In this document: positions 23,420 to 36,400 of the stretch, piece after piece
How positions within the stretch are numbered: position 1 is the stretch's first letter
Layout: each line of letters begins with the position of its first letter
Notes under the pieces: generated by a model
Told to the model about the DNA's origin: nothing
Databases searched by the model: none
The model's input: only the letters and a program-made list of their open reading frames with translations
Translations under genes and position numbers: made by a program
NCBI RefSeq assembly: GCF_020520425.1
Contig: NC_079490.1
Location: 38,200,723 to 38,264,722 of the forward strand
Reading direction: 5' to 3'
DNA: 64,000 nucleotides
Source: Spinacia oleracea
Taxonomy: Eukaryota > Streptophyta > Magnoliopsida > Caryophyllales > Amaranthaceae

Positions 23420-24762
23420 TCATTGAGAAATTTGTCTTTCCCACAATCGTTTTGCTAAACGATCTCGAAACTCCGCCATTCTACGAAGTTCACTTTGACT
23501 AACACTAGGAGTCACTAATTCTTCAGATCCATTGGCTAATCCATCATCTTCAAGTTCAACATTTTCATCTGCATAATGTGTGAACAAGGGATCTCCATCC
23601 TTACACATTTTTATGAAATTGTGGACAACGGAACATGATAAAACTATATACGTTTGTCTTTTTAAATCATATGGAGGCATATCTCTGAGAATAGGGAATC
23701 TAGCTTTCAAAACCCCAAAACATATTTCAATAACATTACGCAACGAAGAATGTGTATAATTAAATATCTCCTCCGGACCTTGTGGTCTCATTGTTCCCCT
23801 GTAGTCACGCAAATGATATCGTTCTCCACGATACGGTGAAAGAAAACCGGGCATATTTGTGTACCCCGAGTCAATTAGATAATATTTTCTCACAGGAGGC
23901 ATAGGAAACTTAGTCTGTTCAATATTTGTAATTGTTTCCCAAAAAATTCTTGAATCATTTGCCGTACCTTCCCATCCAGCCATCACAAATGTGAATTTCA
24001 TGTCAAATGAGCAAGCACACATTACGTTCATTGTAGGCTCAACTTTTTTCCCACGATATGGAATCTGTTGATCTTGTGGTACACGTGCTGATACATGAGT
24101 TCCATCAATAGCTCCTATGCAATTCTATAGAAAATTGATAAAATGAAAAACTACACACATAATAGTTTTAGATAATATTTAAAAGAAATAAACAATGGGG
24201 AAAAAATACCTTGAATATCGGATAATATCTTGGATTTTTTTAATCTCGGGAGGAGTTTCTTCAAATGATGGAGGAATGGTCAAATACTTAGACAAAGAAG
24301 AGATGGCATACAAGACCCTCCGGAAATGACGATGAATTGAGTCCAAAGAATGTTGAAATCTATCAGCTACAAATCTTTGTCCCGAATTATGAGAAATAAT
24401 AAGAAGAAACATTGCAACTTGTTCTTGAATTGATATAAACGTAGAGTCTTTCAACTTATCCATTTTTTTAACTCTTCACACAAGCTTATAAAGATTTGGG
24501 GAGTCATTCGAAGCAACTCGAAGCATGTAATTGGATGTCCATTAAGAAGCTCAAGAACATATTGATGACCTGTTAACTTTAAAATCCTTTGCAAGCGGGG
24601 TTTATTTTTAAGAAATCCGTTATTTTTCAAGTTAACATAGATTGTCATTAATTGTTGAAAATCCTCTTTATCTGAATCAGATAAAAGTTCTTCATCTGAA
24701 TCAGATAAAAGTTCTTCATCTGAATCAGATAAAAGTTCTTCAATATCCAAACTCATAGCCAT
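23420..24762 (-). pseudogene. Harbinger transposase, two frameshifts
   Basis: Exon 1 runs from 24762 to about 24210 and exon 2 from 24124 to 23420, with GT-AG ends. The N-terminus has an acidic repeat (EELLSDSDE three times). A helix-rich region follows (LELLNGHPITCFELLRMTPQ; ISIQEQVAMFLLI). Exon 2 carries the catalytic triad: D in GAIDGTH, D in ANDSRIF and E in VIEICFGVLKARFP. Reading continuity breaks twice, both times at a run of seven A on the coding strand (24463-24469 and 24235-24241). Each break fits a one-base loss. Either the gene is dead or the assembly lost bases in homopolymers; exon 2 itself is open for 234 residues. Confidence 0.85.
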
Positions 24763-25001
24763 CTACAACTTCAAGTAAAAAATATAAGTATAATCACTAC
24801 ATAAAAGAAAAAAAGATGTAAGTTTCAATCACCATCATTCATATCATATCCAAAATTCTAATACAAAAGAGAGAAAATAAATTCAACAAGACCGCATTAT
24901 TAAATTGAGTTCAAAAAACATCTAACACAATATCAAATTTGAGTTCTAATAACATCAAACACATACTAAAATAGTTGTAACAAATTTTAAAGAGGACATG
25001 C

Positions 25002-25993
25002 TTAAAGATTAAGAACAAAATCTATTTTCCTATCATCGGGAAATTGAAGGAACATTTTCCTCCACAATGGATCATCATGTATGAGTTTAGTTGCCTTTGC
25101 AAATGAAGCTCCATCAATTCCTTCGAGAGCACTTAATGTATCTATGCATTCCATAAGCAAATCATCATCCTCCTTTGATTGTTGTCCACCTCCATTATTA
25201 CCATTAATCTTTTTCTCAAGAAGTTCAAGCTTTTTCTTAGAATTTTCACTCATTGCAACCAATGCATCTGCCATTGCTGTATTAACTTTCTCCCTTAACT
25301 TCTTAGGATTGACACTAGTTTTGACTTTCTTGGATTTTGGACCCTCTTCACATTGCTTTTCTAAATCACCTACTTCTCCATCTGTGTCATTTTCATCCTC
25401 ACTATCAGAAGGGCTTTTCGTAGAAGGGTGTGAACTAAGACCTGTAGCTGTTGTATCACCAAAAATTGTGCATAGTTTATCAAAATGCTTACATCCTTTC
25501 CTTCTAAAAGTTTTGGCAGACTTATGTTTCTGCAACAATGAAAACAAATAAAGGGAATAGGTTGATTAGCGAAAGAATGCCCCCTACACAAAAGTATAAG
25601 AATCATAATGAACTTATTGAAATCAAGTACCTCGTATAACTTTTTCCATACAACATCCTCAGCTTTCAGTTGATAAGGCACAGCATTGTACCCAATCCCA
25701 GTCTCCTCTTTTAATTTATTAAAGTCCTTCCACCTTTGTCTTAATTGATTATATTTGTTCTTAAGTTGTTCTTGACTATAATCCTTTTTTGACTTCTCTT
25801 TTAGATTTTGCTTCACAGTCTTCCAAGCCGACTTAGTAAGGGTGGTTGTTGGTCTATTTCCCTTTTTTACTTCTTCCTCTATCAAGCTTATTAAGTAAGA
25901 TTCAATATTTTCATTCCACACACCAACTCCTCCAATAGCATCAATCTCAACAACATCATCTTCGCACTTAACCTCATTAGTTGGAATTGACAT
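25002..25993 (-). CDS. Harbinger Myb/SANT-like accessory protein
   Basis: Two exons (25993-25631 and 25529-25002) joined by a GT-AG intron give an intact 296-residue protein. In PIF/Harbinger elements this second protein binds DNA and helps bring the transposase to the element ends. The N-terminal half holds the trihelix-like domain, with key aromatics in VWNENIES, SAWKTVKQNL and LRQRWKDFNKL. An acidic, lysine-rich linker (EDENDTDGEVGDLEKQ, KSKKVKT) with a likely nuclear localisation signal follows. The C-terminus has a coiled-coil-like ENSKKKLELLEKKI and ends WRKMFLQFPDDRKIDFVLNL. No stop or frameshift is present, unlike the adjacent transposase. Confidence 0.85.
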
Positions 25994-27299
25994 CTATCAA
26001 ATGATCACAAATATATGATATAAGAATTTGGCATACATAGAGTAACTAACCGGAACAATAACAAAAAGAAACATCTTGGAATATAACCCTGTACTTACTG
26101 ACCCTTTTTACTGACCCTTAATTCCTATCAAATTATGAGCTCAAATTATGAGAATCAAATATATGCAGTCAATCGATATCTCACCCGACTGTCACACGAC
26201 TCTCACACTTTGAAGTTATTATAGCAAGAGCTCATAGCATTAACAAGTACTAACATTCTCAGGAACAATAAGTCAATAACATTAACACAAATTCACAGCA
26301 TAGCAGCACATTCTGTCTAAATTATGTATTCAGACCTTTTATTTTACTCAAAAACTCGTTTTAGACAATCAACAAAGCAGTCACACAGACCTTTTATTGT
26401 ACTGTACTTGTTTTAGACACTCAACATAGCATCACACTTACTAATGCCTCACATCCACGTATTAACTTGTATGAATTAATTGCTACCTATTGGTCAAATC
26501 AAATAGACAATTTTCAGAACACATACAGTGAAATATGCTCTGTAATATTATACAATCCACAAAAAGTTGTGAATTTGTAACACCAAAATAAAAATAAATA
26601 AACCAATTCCATACCCATATTGAACTTGTGAACCCCAGATAATTAGGATTCCCTATCTTCATCTCTAAAACTCAAACTTGTGAAACCCTAATTCAAAAAA
26701 CTTAATTGAATTTAACCCAAATTATTAACGCTTAATTGAACAAAATTCCTCAAATTTAAACTATAACTTATGACATAATTCAAATGAACACATACAAATC
26801 GACAATTGAAAAAAAAAATTAAAGAATAAAGATGGATATATAGACAATTTAGATGACATAAACTCGAATTGTAAATAAAGAATCAGTTCAAATGAACAAA
26901 AAAGATGAAACAACAGAGGAAGGGATGATTTCAAGGGGAACAAAAAGTATAAAAGAAAAGGAAAGGAAGAAGAAGCTGAGAAACCTACCTTAAACTTGAG
27001 AACCGGATGCACCAAGAATGAAGATGGAGGAGATTGGAGAAGAGAGAGGGAGAGTATGTACTGGGTAGGCGGAACTGCGGAAGTAATTAAAAACGAAACC
27101 TTGAAAACCACTTTTAGTGGTTTTAGGTTTTTCGCTTTTATTTTTTCAAAAAGGTTTAAAATTTGTTTTATCCAACGCAAAAACCGAACGAGACTGTTTT
27201 GATTTTTTTGATTAAAAAATTAAAAAACAGAAAACGCAAGTGGCGCCGAACGCAGCCTTAGTTAATGGTTTTTGAGTTTTAGTTAAGATTTTCTTAGTT

Positions 27300-27515
27300 T
27301 TAGTTACGATTTTTAATTAGTTAAGCAATGAAACCAATTAGTCAAACAACGTAACCAATTAGTTAAGCAATGAAAACAATTAGTTAAGCAATGTAACAAA
27401 TTAATCGAACATTAAAACTAATTAGTTAAGCAACGAAACCAATTCGTTAAGAACCAAAACACATTAGTTAAGCTTTATAACTAATTAGTTAAGTACTAGA
27501 ACTAATTAATTAATT
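27300..27515 (+). repeat. 21-bp minisatellite, segment right of Harbinger
   Basis: Units such as CAATTAGTTAAGCAATGAAA continue directly after the Harbinger right end. The array was therefore probably continuous before that insertion. Confidence 0.85.
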
Positions 27516-28190
27516 ATAACTCCTGTTGTTTGGATTGTTTTAGTGCTAAATCGCTAATTTCCTATCAAAAATTTAAAATAAATATCAAAATGAATGAATC
27601 AAATTGGGCTTGGATTGTCGAATGAACAACTCAATTCACCAACAATTACACTTGATAAAACGTACAAAATTGTGAGATTAATTTCTCCTCAAATCCAAAC
27701 AACAAGCCACAACAACAACAGGAACAAAATTGTGAGATAAATTCCTCCTCAAATCCAAACAACAAGCCACAATAACAACAGGAACAATCCACAACGGCAT
27801 GAAGAACACAAACGAGATCTGGCGGCACCGAGGAAATCTCTTCGCTGTCGGCTACAAAAATGTCATCGGAAAAGGGAGGAAATCATGGTGGAGGAGCAAA
27901 ATCTCCTCTCTGTCGCCTACAAAAATGTCATCGGAGCTCACCGTGTTTCATGGCGCATGATCTCTTTGATCTACAGGAGAGTCGCGCATCTTGCAACGGC
28001 GGCGAGAAGGTGACCATGACGACGACGTGTCTGGGATTTGGAAGAGAGAGAGAGAGGCGGATAGCTTTGGAGGAGAGAGACGGAGAGAGAAGGAGGAACT
28101 GATTTCAGAGAAATCGGGTGAGGCGCGTGAAAAAGGATGCGCGTATGTTTTTTGATGACGTCAGCATCCGTCGTTTTCTGACGCGCCTGT
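27516..28190 (-). other. Gene-leader-like sequence with a 60-bp tandem duplication
   Basis: A block containing AAAATTGTGAGAT and CTCCTCAAATCCAAACAACA occurs twice in tandem (about 27665-27785). Read on the minus strand, 28135-27900 is CT-rich like a 5' UTR. No product is recognised. Confidence 0.3.
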
Positions 28191-28255
28191 CAGGCGGTCT
28201 GACACACAAGTTACTAAACCAGTTATTGCCACCCGGGCGAAGCCCCGGTGATTAT
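28185..28255. other. Palindromic end-like structure, possible Helitron 3' end
   Basis: GCCTGTCAGGC is followed by GGTCTGAC and then a GC hairpin, CCGGG-CGAAG-CCCCGG, at about 28233-28248. A GC hairpin near the 3' end is typical of plant Helitrons, but no clear CTRR terminus was found. The AAAACGACGG motif at 18626 recurs here in inverted form (about 28170-28179). Confidence 0.3.
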
Positions 28256-28621
28256 ACGTAATTTGAGAATTGATCTTGATAAAATTTGACTTAAATAAAA
28301 ATAAATTACAATAGTTTGAATTTAAATGCTTACATATATAATATGAGATAAATATTGGTGCATAATTTATTTTTATATTTTATTTATGCAAGGGTGATTC
28401 AATATAAAATTTGGTTAAATATCTTAGTAAACTAAATTTAAATTAAAAATAGAGTAATAATTTGCTATGTGTAATCCAATTACTCTTTTTTATAGCTCTA
28501 AGTAAATGTAAATGAATTGGCCTGCTAAAAAAGGGTAATAATAAATGAACCTGAATGAAAATATAAATGGAAAAAAAAAAATGTAAGTATAGTTTAGTTT
28601 CATAAGAAATTATTAAAATGT

Positions 28622-28765
28622 ATATAAGTTAAGTAATGAAATCAATTAGTAAGCACTGGAACTAATTAGTTAAGCACTCGAAGCAATTTGTTAAATAATG
28701 AAACTAATTAGTTAAACACTAAAACTAATTAGTTAAGCAATAGAACCAATTAGTTAAGCAATCAA
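28622..28765 (+). repeat. 21-bp minisatellite, outlying segment
   Basis: Six or so diverged TTAGTTAAGC units lie about 1.1 kb beyond the main array. The intervening 27516-28621 stretch is therefore probably a separate insertion or a different module of the same composite repeat. Confidence 0.8.
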
Positions 28766-29879
28766 TGCGGTCTATCCGGTAAGGCGACATTACACAAAAG
28801 TTGCCGTTTTTGTTTTTGGGCGGGGGGTTAAATATAAAGATTTAAATCAAACCACTCAACTATTATTTTCCTAGGTATTTTACGCACGATAAGAGCATCG
28901 CCATTGTCAATCTAATTGTCAAATTAGCTTGTCATGCCACCTAACATTTTGAACTACAGTATTTAACTTTCAAGGTTGTTTGTATTCCAATAGCAAGCTA
29001 ATTTACTAAAGTAGATTGATATTTTAATAAGTCCACCTTTACAAATAACCATTTATTTTTATTTTTATTTTAATTCTTACTTAAATCCCTATTAGACCAT
29101 TTTTCCCAAGAAAATTAGCTTAGGCAAGCTAATTTATTAAAATCACTTCAATGGTTAAGCTAGTAGCTTGAAACTTTTGGAAATTACAAGCAAGTTCCTA
29201 CATACAACCGTTGGAGTTGCTCTAAACCGATTAAGTGTGTTATTTTAAAATAATTGTACTACTTGTCTGTATCAACATGGACCATTTATTTGTAACACCA
29301 TGGAGAAAGACAATTTATTTTCTTGGTGCCTCCATAAACTTTCTAGAGTATTTAATATGATCAAATTATATATGGTTTATTTATGAAATACCTAAAGCCA
29401 GTAGGGATGTCAAAATTTGACCCGATCCAACCGATTTCTGACAAAAATCGAAGTGACCAAAAAAAAATTCACACATACAATCCGCATAAGCACAGTGACC
29501 TCGTAAACAACATTACCCTATTAATACCTGAACCGATTATACCAGACTCATAACCGACCGATGACCCGATGTGACACTCCTACCTAAAGGTGACGATATA
29601 TTATAGGTGACTGCCACTCTCTCCTCCCTCCTCTCCCTCTCTCAAACCTTGGGGAAATTTGAAAGGGTTTCCATCAACTTTTATCGATTAAAAGCCTTTT
29701 TTTTTTACTAAATTTATTCTTTAATTATTTTTAAAAAGGTTATAATAATGTTTCCTCCTTGTGCGAGAAGTTTTTCTCTCTCGAAAGAAAAGTTTTTTTT
29801 TTCTCCTTTTGGGATGAATTTTTCTTAGGTTAGAGGATCTTAGATTTTTGATATACTGATAAGGTGTTTTTCCGTCGTT
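28766..29879. other. Unassigned repetitive AT-rich sequence
   Basis: No gene or element boundary is recognised. The stretch contains short common-repeat-like patches (about 29400-29590) and a CT-rich tract at 29618-29645. Confidence 0.3.
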
Positions 29880-31052
29880 GAAAAGAAAACCACCCGACCA
29901 AACAAAATTTATAAACCACTAACTAACCGGCTATATTGCTATAGCGGCAAGTATAGGGATCGTCCCAAGAGAATGAATATGTTTGACTTTTCAATCTAAT
30001 GTGTTCAAAAGCTAGTTTGAATCAAAATTGAGTTTTTGAATTAATCTAATGAAAGCAAGAAAAGCAAACAAATAAAGAAATTCTAGAGATTTCGGGAATC
30101 GGCAATGGAAATTGAATCAAAGAAAGAACAAGGTCAAAACAATCATGATTATGCAACGACTTAGCACATAGGGGAATAGAATCGAATGACATGCTCGCCA
30201 CCTCTCGGATGGAGCACGCGAAGCGTCTAATCTATGGAAGAGCTTTCGCCTAATCCTAGACTAAACAACTTGCATATAATAGGAACCACTATTCACTTGC
30301 ACAAACTAGGCTAACAATGTCTTGCCAAACCTAGCCTACACATTCCAATCAATCCCAATCAAATAGAATTTGTAACTACTACTCAATTAGTCATGGATAT
30401 CCTATCACCAAATCACATTTAATCACAACATCAATTATGAATTTCCCTAAAATTCCCCAAATTCAATCCCAAGGCTTCAACCCTAACCTCTAGACTAAAC
30501 TACTCAACTAGCATGATTAACATCAAAATTAAACTAAGATTAATCCTAATCATGAAACTAATTGAATTAATGAAGCTAATTGAATCAACAAAAATCAGAA
30601 AATTCAAACGTCCAAAATTGGGGGGAAATTCAAGAAAATTCAAAATATGAAACTAATTCTAGAATTCAAGCCTGAAATCAAAGCATAAACGAAATTAATG
30701 AAGCAATTAAAAAATGAAAGAACAAATAAAAAAGAAAAGTAGAATTATACCTTGAATTGTAGAAATTGCATCAAACTTGAAGAACAAAAATGAAGAACAA
30801 AGCTCAAAGAAAAGAGAAAAGAAATCTGAAATTTGATGATTGAATTCAACTAAGAATCAAGAATTTGAAGCTAAGAATCCTAATCCTAATATCTAATCTA
30901 AGCCCTAAACTAATTCTCTCTCTAGAATTCTAAGCTAATCCTAAAAAATGAAAATTAGAAAATGAAATTACGTTTTTAAACAATGCAGCGATTTTCGTAT
31001 TTAAAGCTCTCCGCGTAGCCGTGTGTTCGCACAAAAGAAGCCGTGCGTTCGC
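29880..31052. mobile_element. Athila-like LTR remnant
   Basis: The motif AAGTATAGGGATCGTCCCAA followed by an A-rich region matches, in layout, the Athila LTR end at 45917-46140 (AAGTAGGGATCGTATCCACA). The fragment ends abruptly at the copia LTR boundary at 31053, so copia probably inserted into it or a deletion joined them. No coding sequence is present. Confidence 0.45.
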
Positions 31053-32467
31053 TGTTAGGTTATGATACATATAATTGAATACAAATCATGCGGAAAAACC
31101 ATAAATGCCAGGATTCCAAATTAATTGCCACATAACAATTAGCATAATTAGGATGTATACTCTTTGTAGCGTGCCCTCCCTTGCTGCGCCCGAACTGAAC
31201 ATGAACAAGTCTTTAGGACTCCAAGTGTCGTCCCTCCGTAGAAAGTCAACAACACGTCCGGATCCGCCTTAAGATTGACTAACTAGAATCGCCCTTAAGG
31301 TACTATTATTTTCGGCAATATGGGCAAAGTATATGACTGAATTTTTGCTCAAAATTCTCACCTTTAGAATACTTAAAACTCGTTATAAATTATGAGCATT
31401 GATCTCATATTTATAGGCTATGGAAAAAGTAATCGTATCCTACTAGGATACGAATTAATTAAGTAGAATCTTATTAGAACTCTTATTAATTAATATATCT
31501 ATTAGGATTAGGAATTTAATCATTAAACGAATCATATACGTTTTAGGTTTCGTACGGAAGCACAAACACTACATGAGCATGACCCGCAAGCGTGCAGGCC
31601 ATGCCCGCGCACAGCCCACACGGCCGCTCGGCCCACGCGAGCTACAAGCCCACGCGAGCTTCGCAGCCTGCTCGCAGCTACGCTCGCAGCCACGACCTGC
31701 TGGGCCTGGCTTTGCGCTGGGCCTGGCGTGGCCATGGCTGTTCGTGTGGCGCGCTGGCTTGCTGGACGCGGGCCTGGCTTCGTGCTGGGCCTTCGTCTAG
31801 CAAGCTCATCCGATGCTGATTCGTACGACGCGCTTCCAATTATTTCCCGATTCCAGAATTCGTTTCCGATACGAACAATATTTAACATTTCCGATTCCAG
31901 AATTAATTTTCGTTTTGAACAAATATTTAATATTTTCGTTTCCGGAATTATTTTCCGATTTCGATAACATTTCCGATTCTGACAATATTTCCGTTTCCGG
32001 CAATATTTCCGATTCCGGCAATATTTCCATTTCCGATAATATTTTCCGATACGTACCATGTTTCCGTTTCCGGCAACATCTACGACTTGGATAATATTTA
32101 TATTTCCGATACGATCCATATTTCCGTTTCCGGCAATATCATCGTTTCCGGAGTATTCATTTATTTTCCTTTGACGATCTAAGCTCCCACTGAAACCAAG
32201 ATCCGTCGATTCCGAATATTCATAGATGGAGTATTTAATGCCATTAAATACTTGATCCGTTTACGTACTATTTGTGTGACCCTACGAGTTCAGTCAAGAG
32301 TAAGCTGTGGATTAATATCATTAATCCACTTGAACTGAAGCGGCCTCTAGCTAGGCATACAATTCACTTGATCTCACTGAATTATTAACTTGTATAATTA
32401 ATACCGAACCGCATTTATTAGACTTAACATTAAATGCATACTTGGACCAAGAGCATTATTTCCTTCA
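31053..32467 (-). repeat. Copia 3' LTR
   Basis: The LTR is 1415 bp, with + strand ends TGTTAGGTT and CCTTCA (the usual TG...CA). A polypurine tract abuts it on the inner side. It contains a degenerate tandem run (about 31840-32160) based on AATATTTCCGTTTCCGG, which produces spurious ORFs on both strands. Confidence 0.8.
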
Positions 32468-32482
32468 GTCTCCCACTTGTCC
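32468..32482 (-). other. Copia polypurine tract
   Basis: The minus strand reads GGACAAGTGGGAGAC immediately before the LTR start TGAAGG. This is the expected plus-strand priming site. Confidence 0.8.
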
Positions 32483-35400
32483 TTAGGGACAAGTGTGCAT
32501 TTCCTAATTCCTTTGTCACTCGATGTTTGCTCTTGAACATAAGGTAAGAGTTGTCATCCTTATTATGTCCAGAGGTGTTTCTCGGTTTCAGAGTTCAACT
32601 GATCAAATAAACAGATAATCGTAGCCTATGATTCATCTGAGCATGGCCATGCATTTTACAGTTTCTAGCTCTCCGAGTGGCCTTGTACAACTTTCAGCAT
32701 CTCATCCCGATTTATGGGAGGACAATCTCAATCTTGCGATCTTGAGATTAGACTTCGTTAGATAGGTGATTACCCGAGCGTTGCCTTTATAGCCTCCTTT
32801 TACGGTGAGACGGTTTACAACGTCAAAGTAAGCAGTTCTCAAACAAGTAATCTCAAATCACTCAGGTATTGAGGATTAGTGTCTAATAATTTTAATGAAA
32901 TTTACTTATGACAGATTTTCATCTCTTACAGTAAAGTTTCATAGGTCTGTCCGATACTAGTCTTCTCAAAGTAAGTATCTTTGCAAATGATTACGACATT
33001 GCCATGTCCACATAGTTCAAGAAACAGAACTACTAGTCATCTTGCATTCTAGTCGTCTAACGTTTTCTATGCGTCCATCTTTATAGAAAACTCCGACCAG
33101 GGACCATTTTCAAATTTTGACATTCAAGTTCACTTGATAGACATTTCTTAGTCACAGGACTTGTAACAGCCCGCTCTCTCGAGCTGTTAATAAAGAACAC
33201 TTAACCTTTAATGATCACAATTAACCTTTAACACGCAGCGAAAAAATAATAACCTTAATCTTAAACTCGATCCTGGACCTGTGGGTTATGGGCCCACAAA
33301 AACAACCTTAAATAACTTGAATAAATAATCCTTAAAATTAAATAAATATAAACCTTTAATTCACATTCAAACTTACAAACAATTTAGAAACTATTTCACA
33401 CATGAATACAACCTTAGTTTATAACACACAATTTACAAACCCTTAAATACAACCAAGCTTCATTTGACTTCCACCTGAGCTTCAACACAACCTACTTACA
33501 AAGAGAAGACAGAGAAAAACAAAAATTCCAAAATGAGTGGAAAACTCGTAACCTTTACTTCAGCCCGTCAAAACGTTTTTATTTCAAACCATTTGTTCAA
33601 AGAGTTTTCAAAACATAACTTAACAATTGTTCGGAAATAGACTTTGGGATCTTTGAAAAACTTATAGCTGGCATTGATCATTCCCTTCACAAATCAGTGG
33701 CAAGGACAGACTTTGGATACAAAGTAGCTTTAATATCACATAACAAACTTATTACGTATATTCGACCATTCTGGTCTTGCTTTAATTTCAAACACAACTT
33801 ATCACTTATATTAGACCATTCCGGTCTTAGCTTAATTTTTAGAATATTTCCTCCACCTGTACCTTGCCCACTTTTCCATATCCGTTCATAATCCAATGCC
33901 AGCAAATAAAATACAAAGTACATTTTTAATTTACAATATCATTTCAAAATCTATTTCAATAGACAAATTGTAATACCCCGAATTTTTAAAACTCGATTAA
34001 TTATGCTTAATTATTTTTATTTAGCTTAAAATCGTTTTAAATCCTAAATTCGAACTTTATTTTAATTAACGAAGTTTTATTTCGCTTGAATTTTTAATAT
34101 TGCACACGATTTGTTTTTCAATTCATAATTTAATTTCATATTTACGAGCTTAACGACCTTTTTAAATGTTAATTATTTTCGTATTTTTAATAATTTCGGA
34201 ACGTTCTTATTTTATTCGAAAACTAAATTTATTTTTCGTTAACGATATTTTTATAAAGGATTATTTTAAAACTTAATTTTAATTAAACATTTCTATTCAA
34301 ATTAATTTCCTAAAAATAGAAACCAATTTTCAGAAATCTTGCCTAACTAAGTGAAATGACCAAAATGCCCCTAAGGAACAAATTGGCATCTTTCTATCTC
34401 CTTCCTTGCTATTCACGTACAAACAATAGCATACAAACAAGAACAAGAATTCCACCCAAAATTCAGTCTACTTTCATGCCTTGTTTTCCAAGGATTTCAG
34501 CTTATTATTCACTCAACTCCACAGTATAGACAAGCCACAAATTGTCACCATTTTTCCAACAAAATCAGTTAACCAAAAACTGAAAATCATTCTCCCTTGT
34601 TTCCTCTGATTCGAGCCACCACAACAAACACCACCAACAACCACATCTGCCACCACCTCAACCACCAACTACCACCACTATCACCTCCGTCCCACACCAC
34701 TCAACCACCCTGACCACCGCCCACCGTCACACGCACCGCCGTCCCCTGCTTCCCCTCCTTCGCAACTCCCCTGCCTCTCCCTCTTTTCTCTTCGCTGTAC
34801 CACACCCGCAGCCACCAACTCAGCACCACCACCACCTCCATCCACCATCATCACCTTGCCAATCAACCACCGCCACAAAACAACCCGGCGAGCCACCCTG
34901 CCTCCGCCCAAAACCGCCCTCAAATCCCCTGTTTTGTTCGGCCATTTCGTGCCCTTTCTCTCTCTCCTTCGACGTTCCGCCGCCACCAACCACCTATCGC
35001 CACCGCCTCATTCATCGGCACAACCTTCGAAACTGAGCCGCCCAAGCCGAGCCACCGCCTCCTTCTTTCCTCCCTATCCCCTTCCTCTGCTGCTCGCCTT
35101 CCCCTTCTCTGTTTCGGCCCCCTCCCCAGCTTCGTGTTTCCATTCCCAGGAAACCAAAAATCTGATTTCTAAGTGAAATCTTGATTTCCCTCAAACCCAA
35201 TTTTAAAGTTGGGCCATTTTAGTTGGGCTTTTGGGTGAGTTAAAATTGAATGGTTGATTTCAGATTTTTGATTTAGTCATATTGATGTTTTAATATTTTT
35301 TTATGATATAATTATTTACTAATAAATCATTATTACTTTTCAGGTTTGATTATCGATTTTAATAAAGTAAATTGCTAGCTTTATTTAACAAAAATGGAAT

Positions 35401-35984
35401 TTAAATACTATTCATGAAAAACGATTTATGAAATAAATAAATATATTTTGATTGAAAGTCCGATTAATAATAATATTTTCGTTAAATTTCGGAATTATAT
35501 TTTATTAAAACTCGTTATTTATAAATTCGATACTTATAAAATTTATGATTTATAAAATATTAATTTTTAAATTATATATCGATTTAATACTAATTCAATA
35601 ATTTGATACTTTGAAAGAAATCGAACTCGGAGCTCAAAACGAACGAACCAAGGAAAAAGGCCTAGCAAATCCTGGAATTGAGGTAACGGTTATTGCTAGT
35701 ACCCGCAATCCCTTCGAAATGTATTTATGAATGATGTCATGAATGATTGATGTTTTATTATGATGTTTTATGATTTGCGGGATTACAAGTATGATCTGAT
35801 TGAATTGTTTTATGATAATGCAGCTTTATGCAAAGTATTGATTTAATGAATTATTATTCCTGAAAGAAATGATTTTATGAAATAACGAGATTTAATGATT
35901 TTATTGAACTATCCTGGATGAATGAGATTTTCCTGATTAATGTCCCATTAAATGAAATGTAAACATGATAAATGAAAGTGTAAG

Positions 35985-36240
35985 AACTGGTCAAGTTCCC
36001 CTGATATGGAACTAAGGTTCCCCATGATAAGAAGCACTGGCTTCCCCTGATATGGAACCAAGGTTTCCCCTTATAAGAAGCACTGGCTTCCCCTGATATG
36101 GAACCAAGGTTCCCCCTGATAAGAAGCACTGGCTTCCCCTGATATGGAACCCATGGTTCCCCCTGATAAGAAGCACTGGCTTCCCCTGTTATGGAGCACT
36201 GACTCCCCCTGTTATGAAGCACTGGCTTCCCCTGTTCGTA
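35985..36240 (+). repeat. Tandem repeat, about 62-bp unit
   Basis: Units contain GATATGGAACCAAGGTTCCC then TGATAAGAAGCACTGGCTTC. About four copies lie inside the inserted LTR and shorten toward the right end. Confidence 0.9.
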
Positions 36241-36317
36241 GGAGACGTCCTACCATGTTTCCTGTAAAGTCCTGATGACCAGAATAATACTGTTAAAAGG
36301 AAAAAGATTAATGAAAT

Positions 36318-36400
36318 AATGTTCCTGAAATGATGTTCCTGAAATGATGTTCCTGAAATGATATTTCTGAAATGATGTTTTTGAAATGATGCTTCTGAAA
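36318..36400 (+). repeat. Short tandem repeat, about 17-bp unit
   Basis: TTCCTGAAATGATG recurs about five times with small changes. Confidence 0.85.

Larger units (their letters stand above)
22860..27257 (-). mobile_element. PIF/Harbinger DNA transposon
   Basis: The left end AGGGCATGTTCGGCACCA and the reverse complement of the right end GGCTGCGTTCGGCGCCA form imperfect terminal inverted repeats. They are flanked by TTA at 22857-22859 and 27258-27260, the 3-bp duplication typical of this superfamily. The element encodes the expected pair: a DDE transposase and a separate Myb/SANT-like protein, both on the minus strand. It sits inside the TTAGTTAAG minisatellite, which supplies TTA targets. 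It appears structurally complete, but its transposase reading frame is broken. Confidence 0.9.

Noticed and set aside
27646..27828. Cysteine-rich 60-codon ORF resembling a small secreted peptide
   Set aside because: The cysteine clusters come from a 60-bp tandem duplication, and there is no signal peptide or splice context.
31532..32119. 195-codon ORF on the minus strand
   Set aside because: It lies wholly in the copia LTR and follows the degenerate TTTCCG repeat; other frames of the same repeat are open too.
33687..33923. 78-codon ORF present again at 38782-39018
   Set aside because: The two copies are the two LTRs of the nested element, so the repetition is not evidence of a conserved gene.
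34681..35200. Overlapping proline/serine- and arginine/glycine-rich ORFs
   Set aside because: They arise from a CCACCACC-rich stretch in the inserted LTR, are open on both strands and have no recognisable domain.
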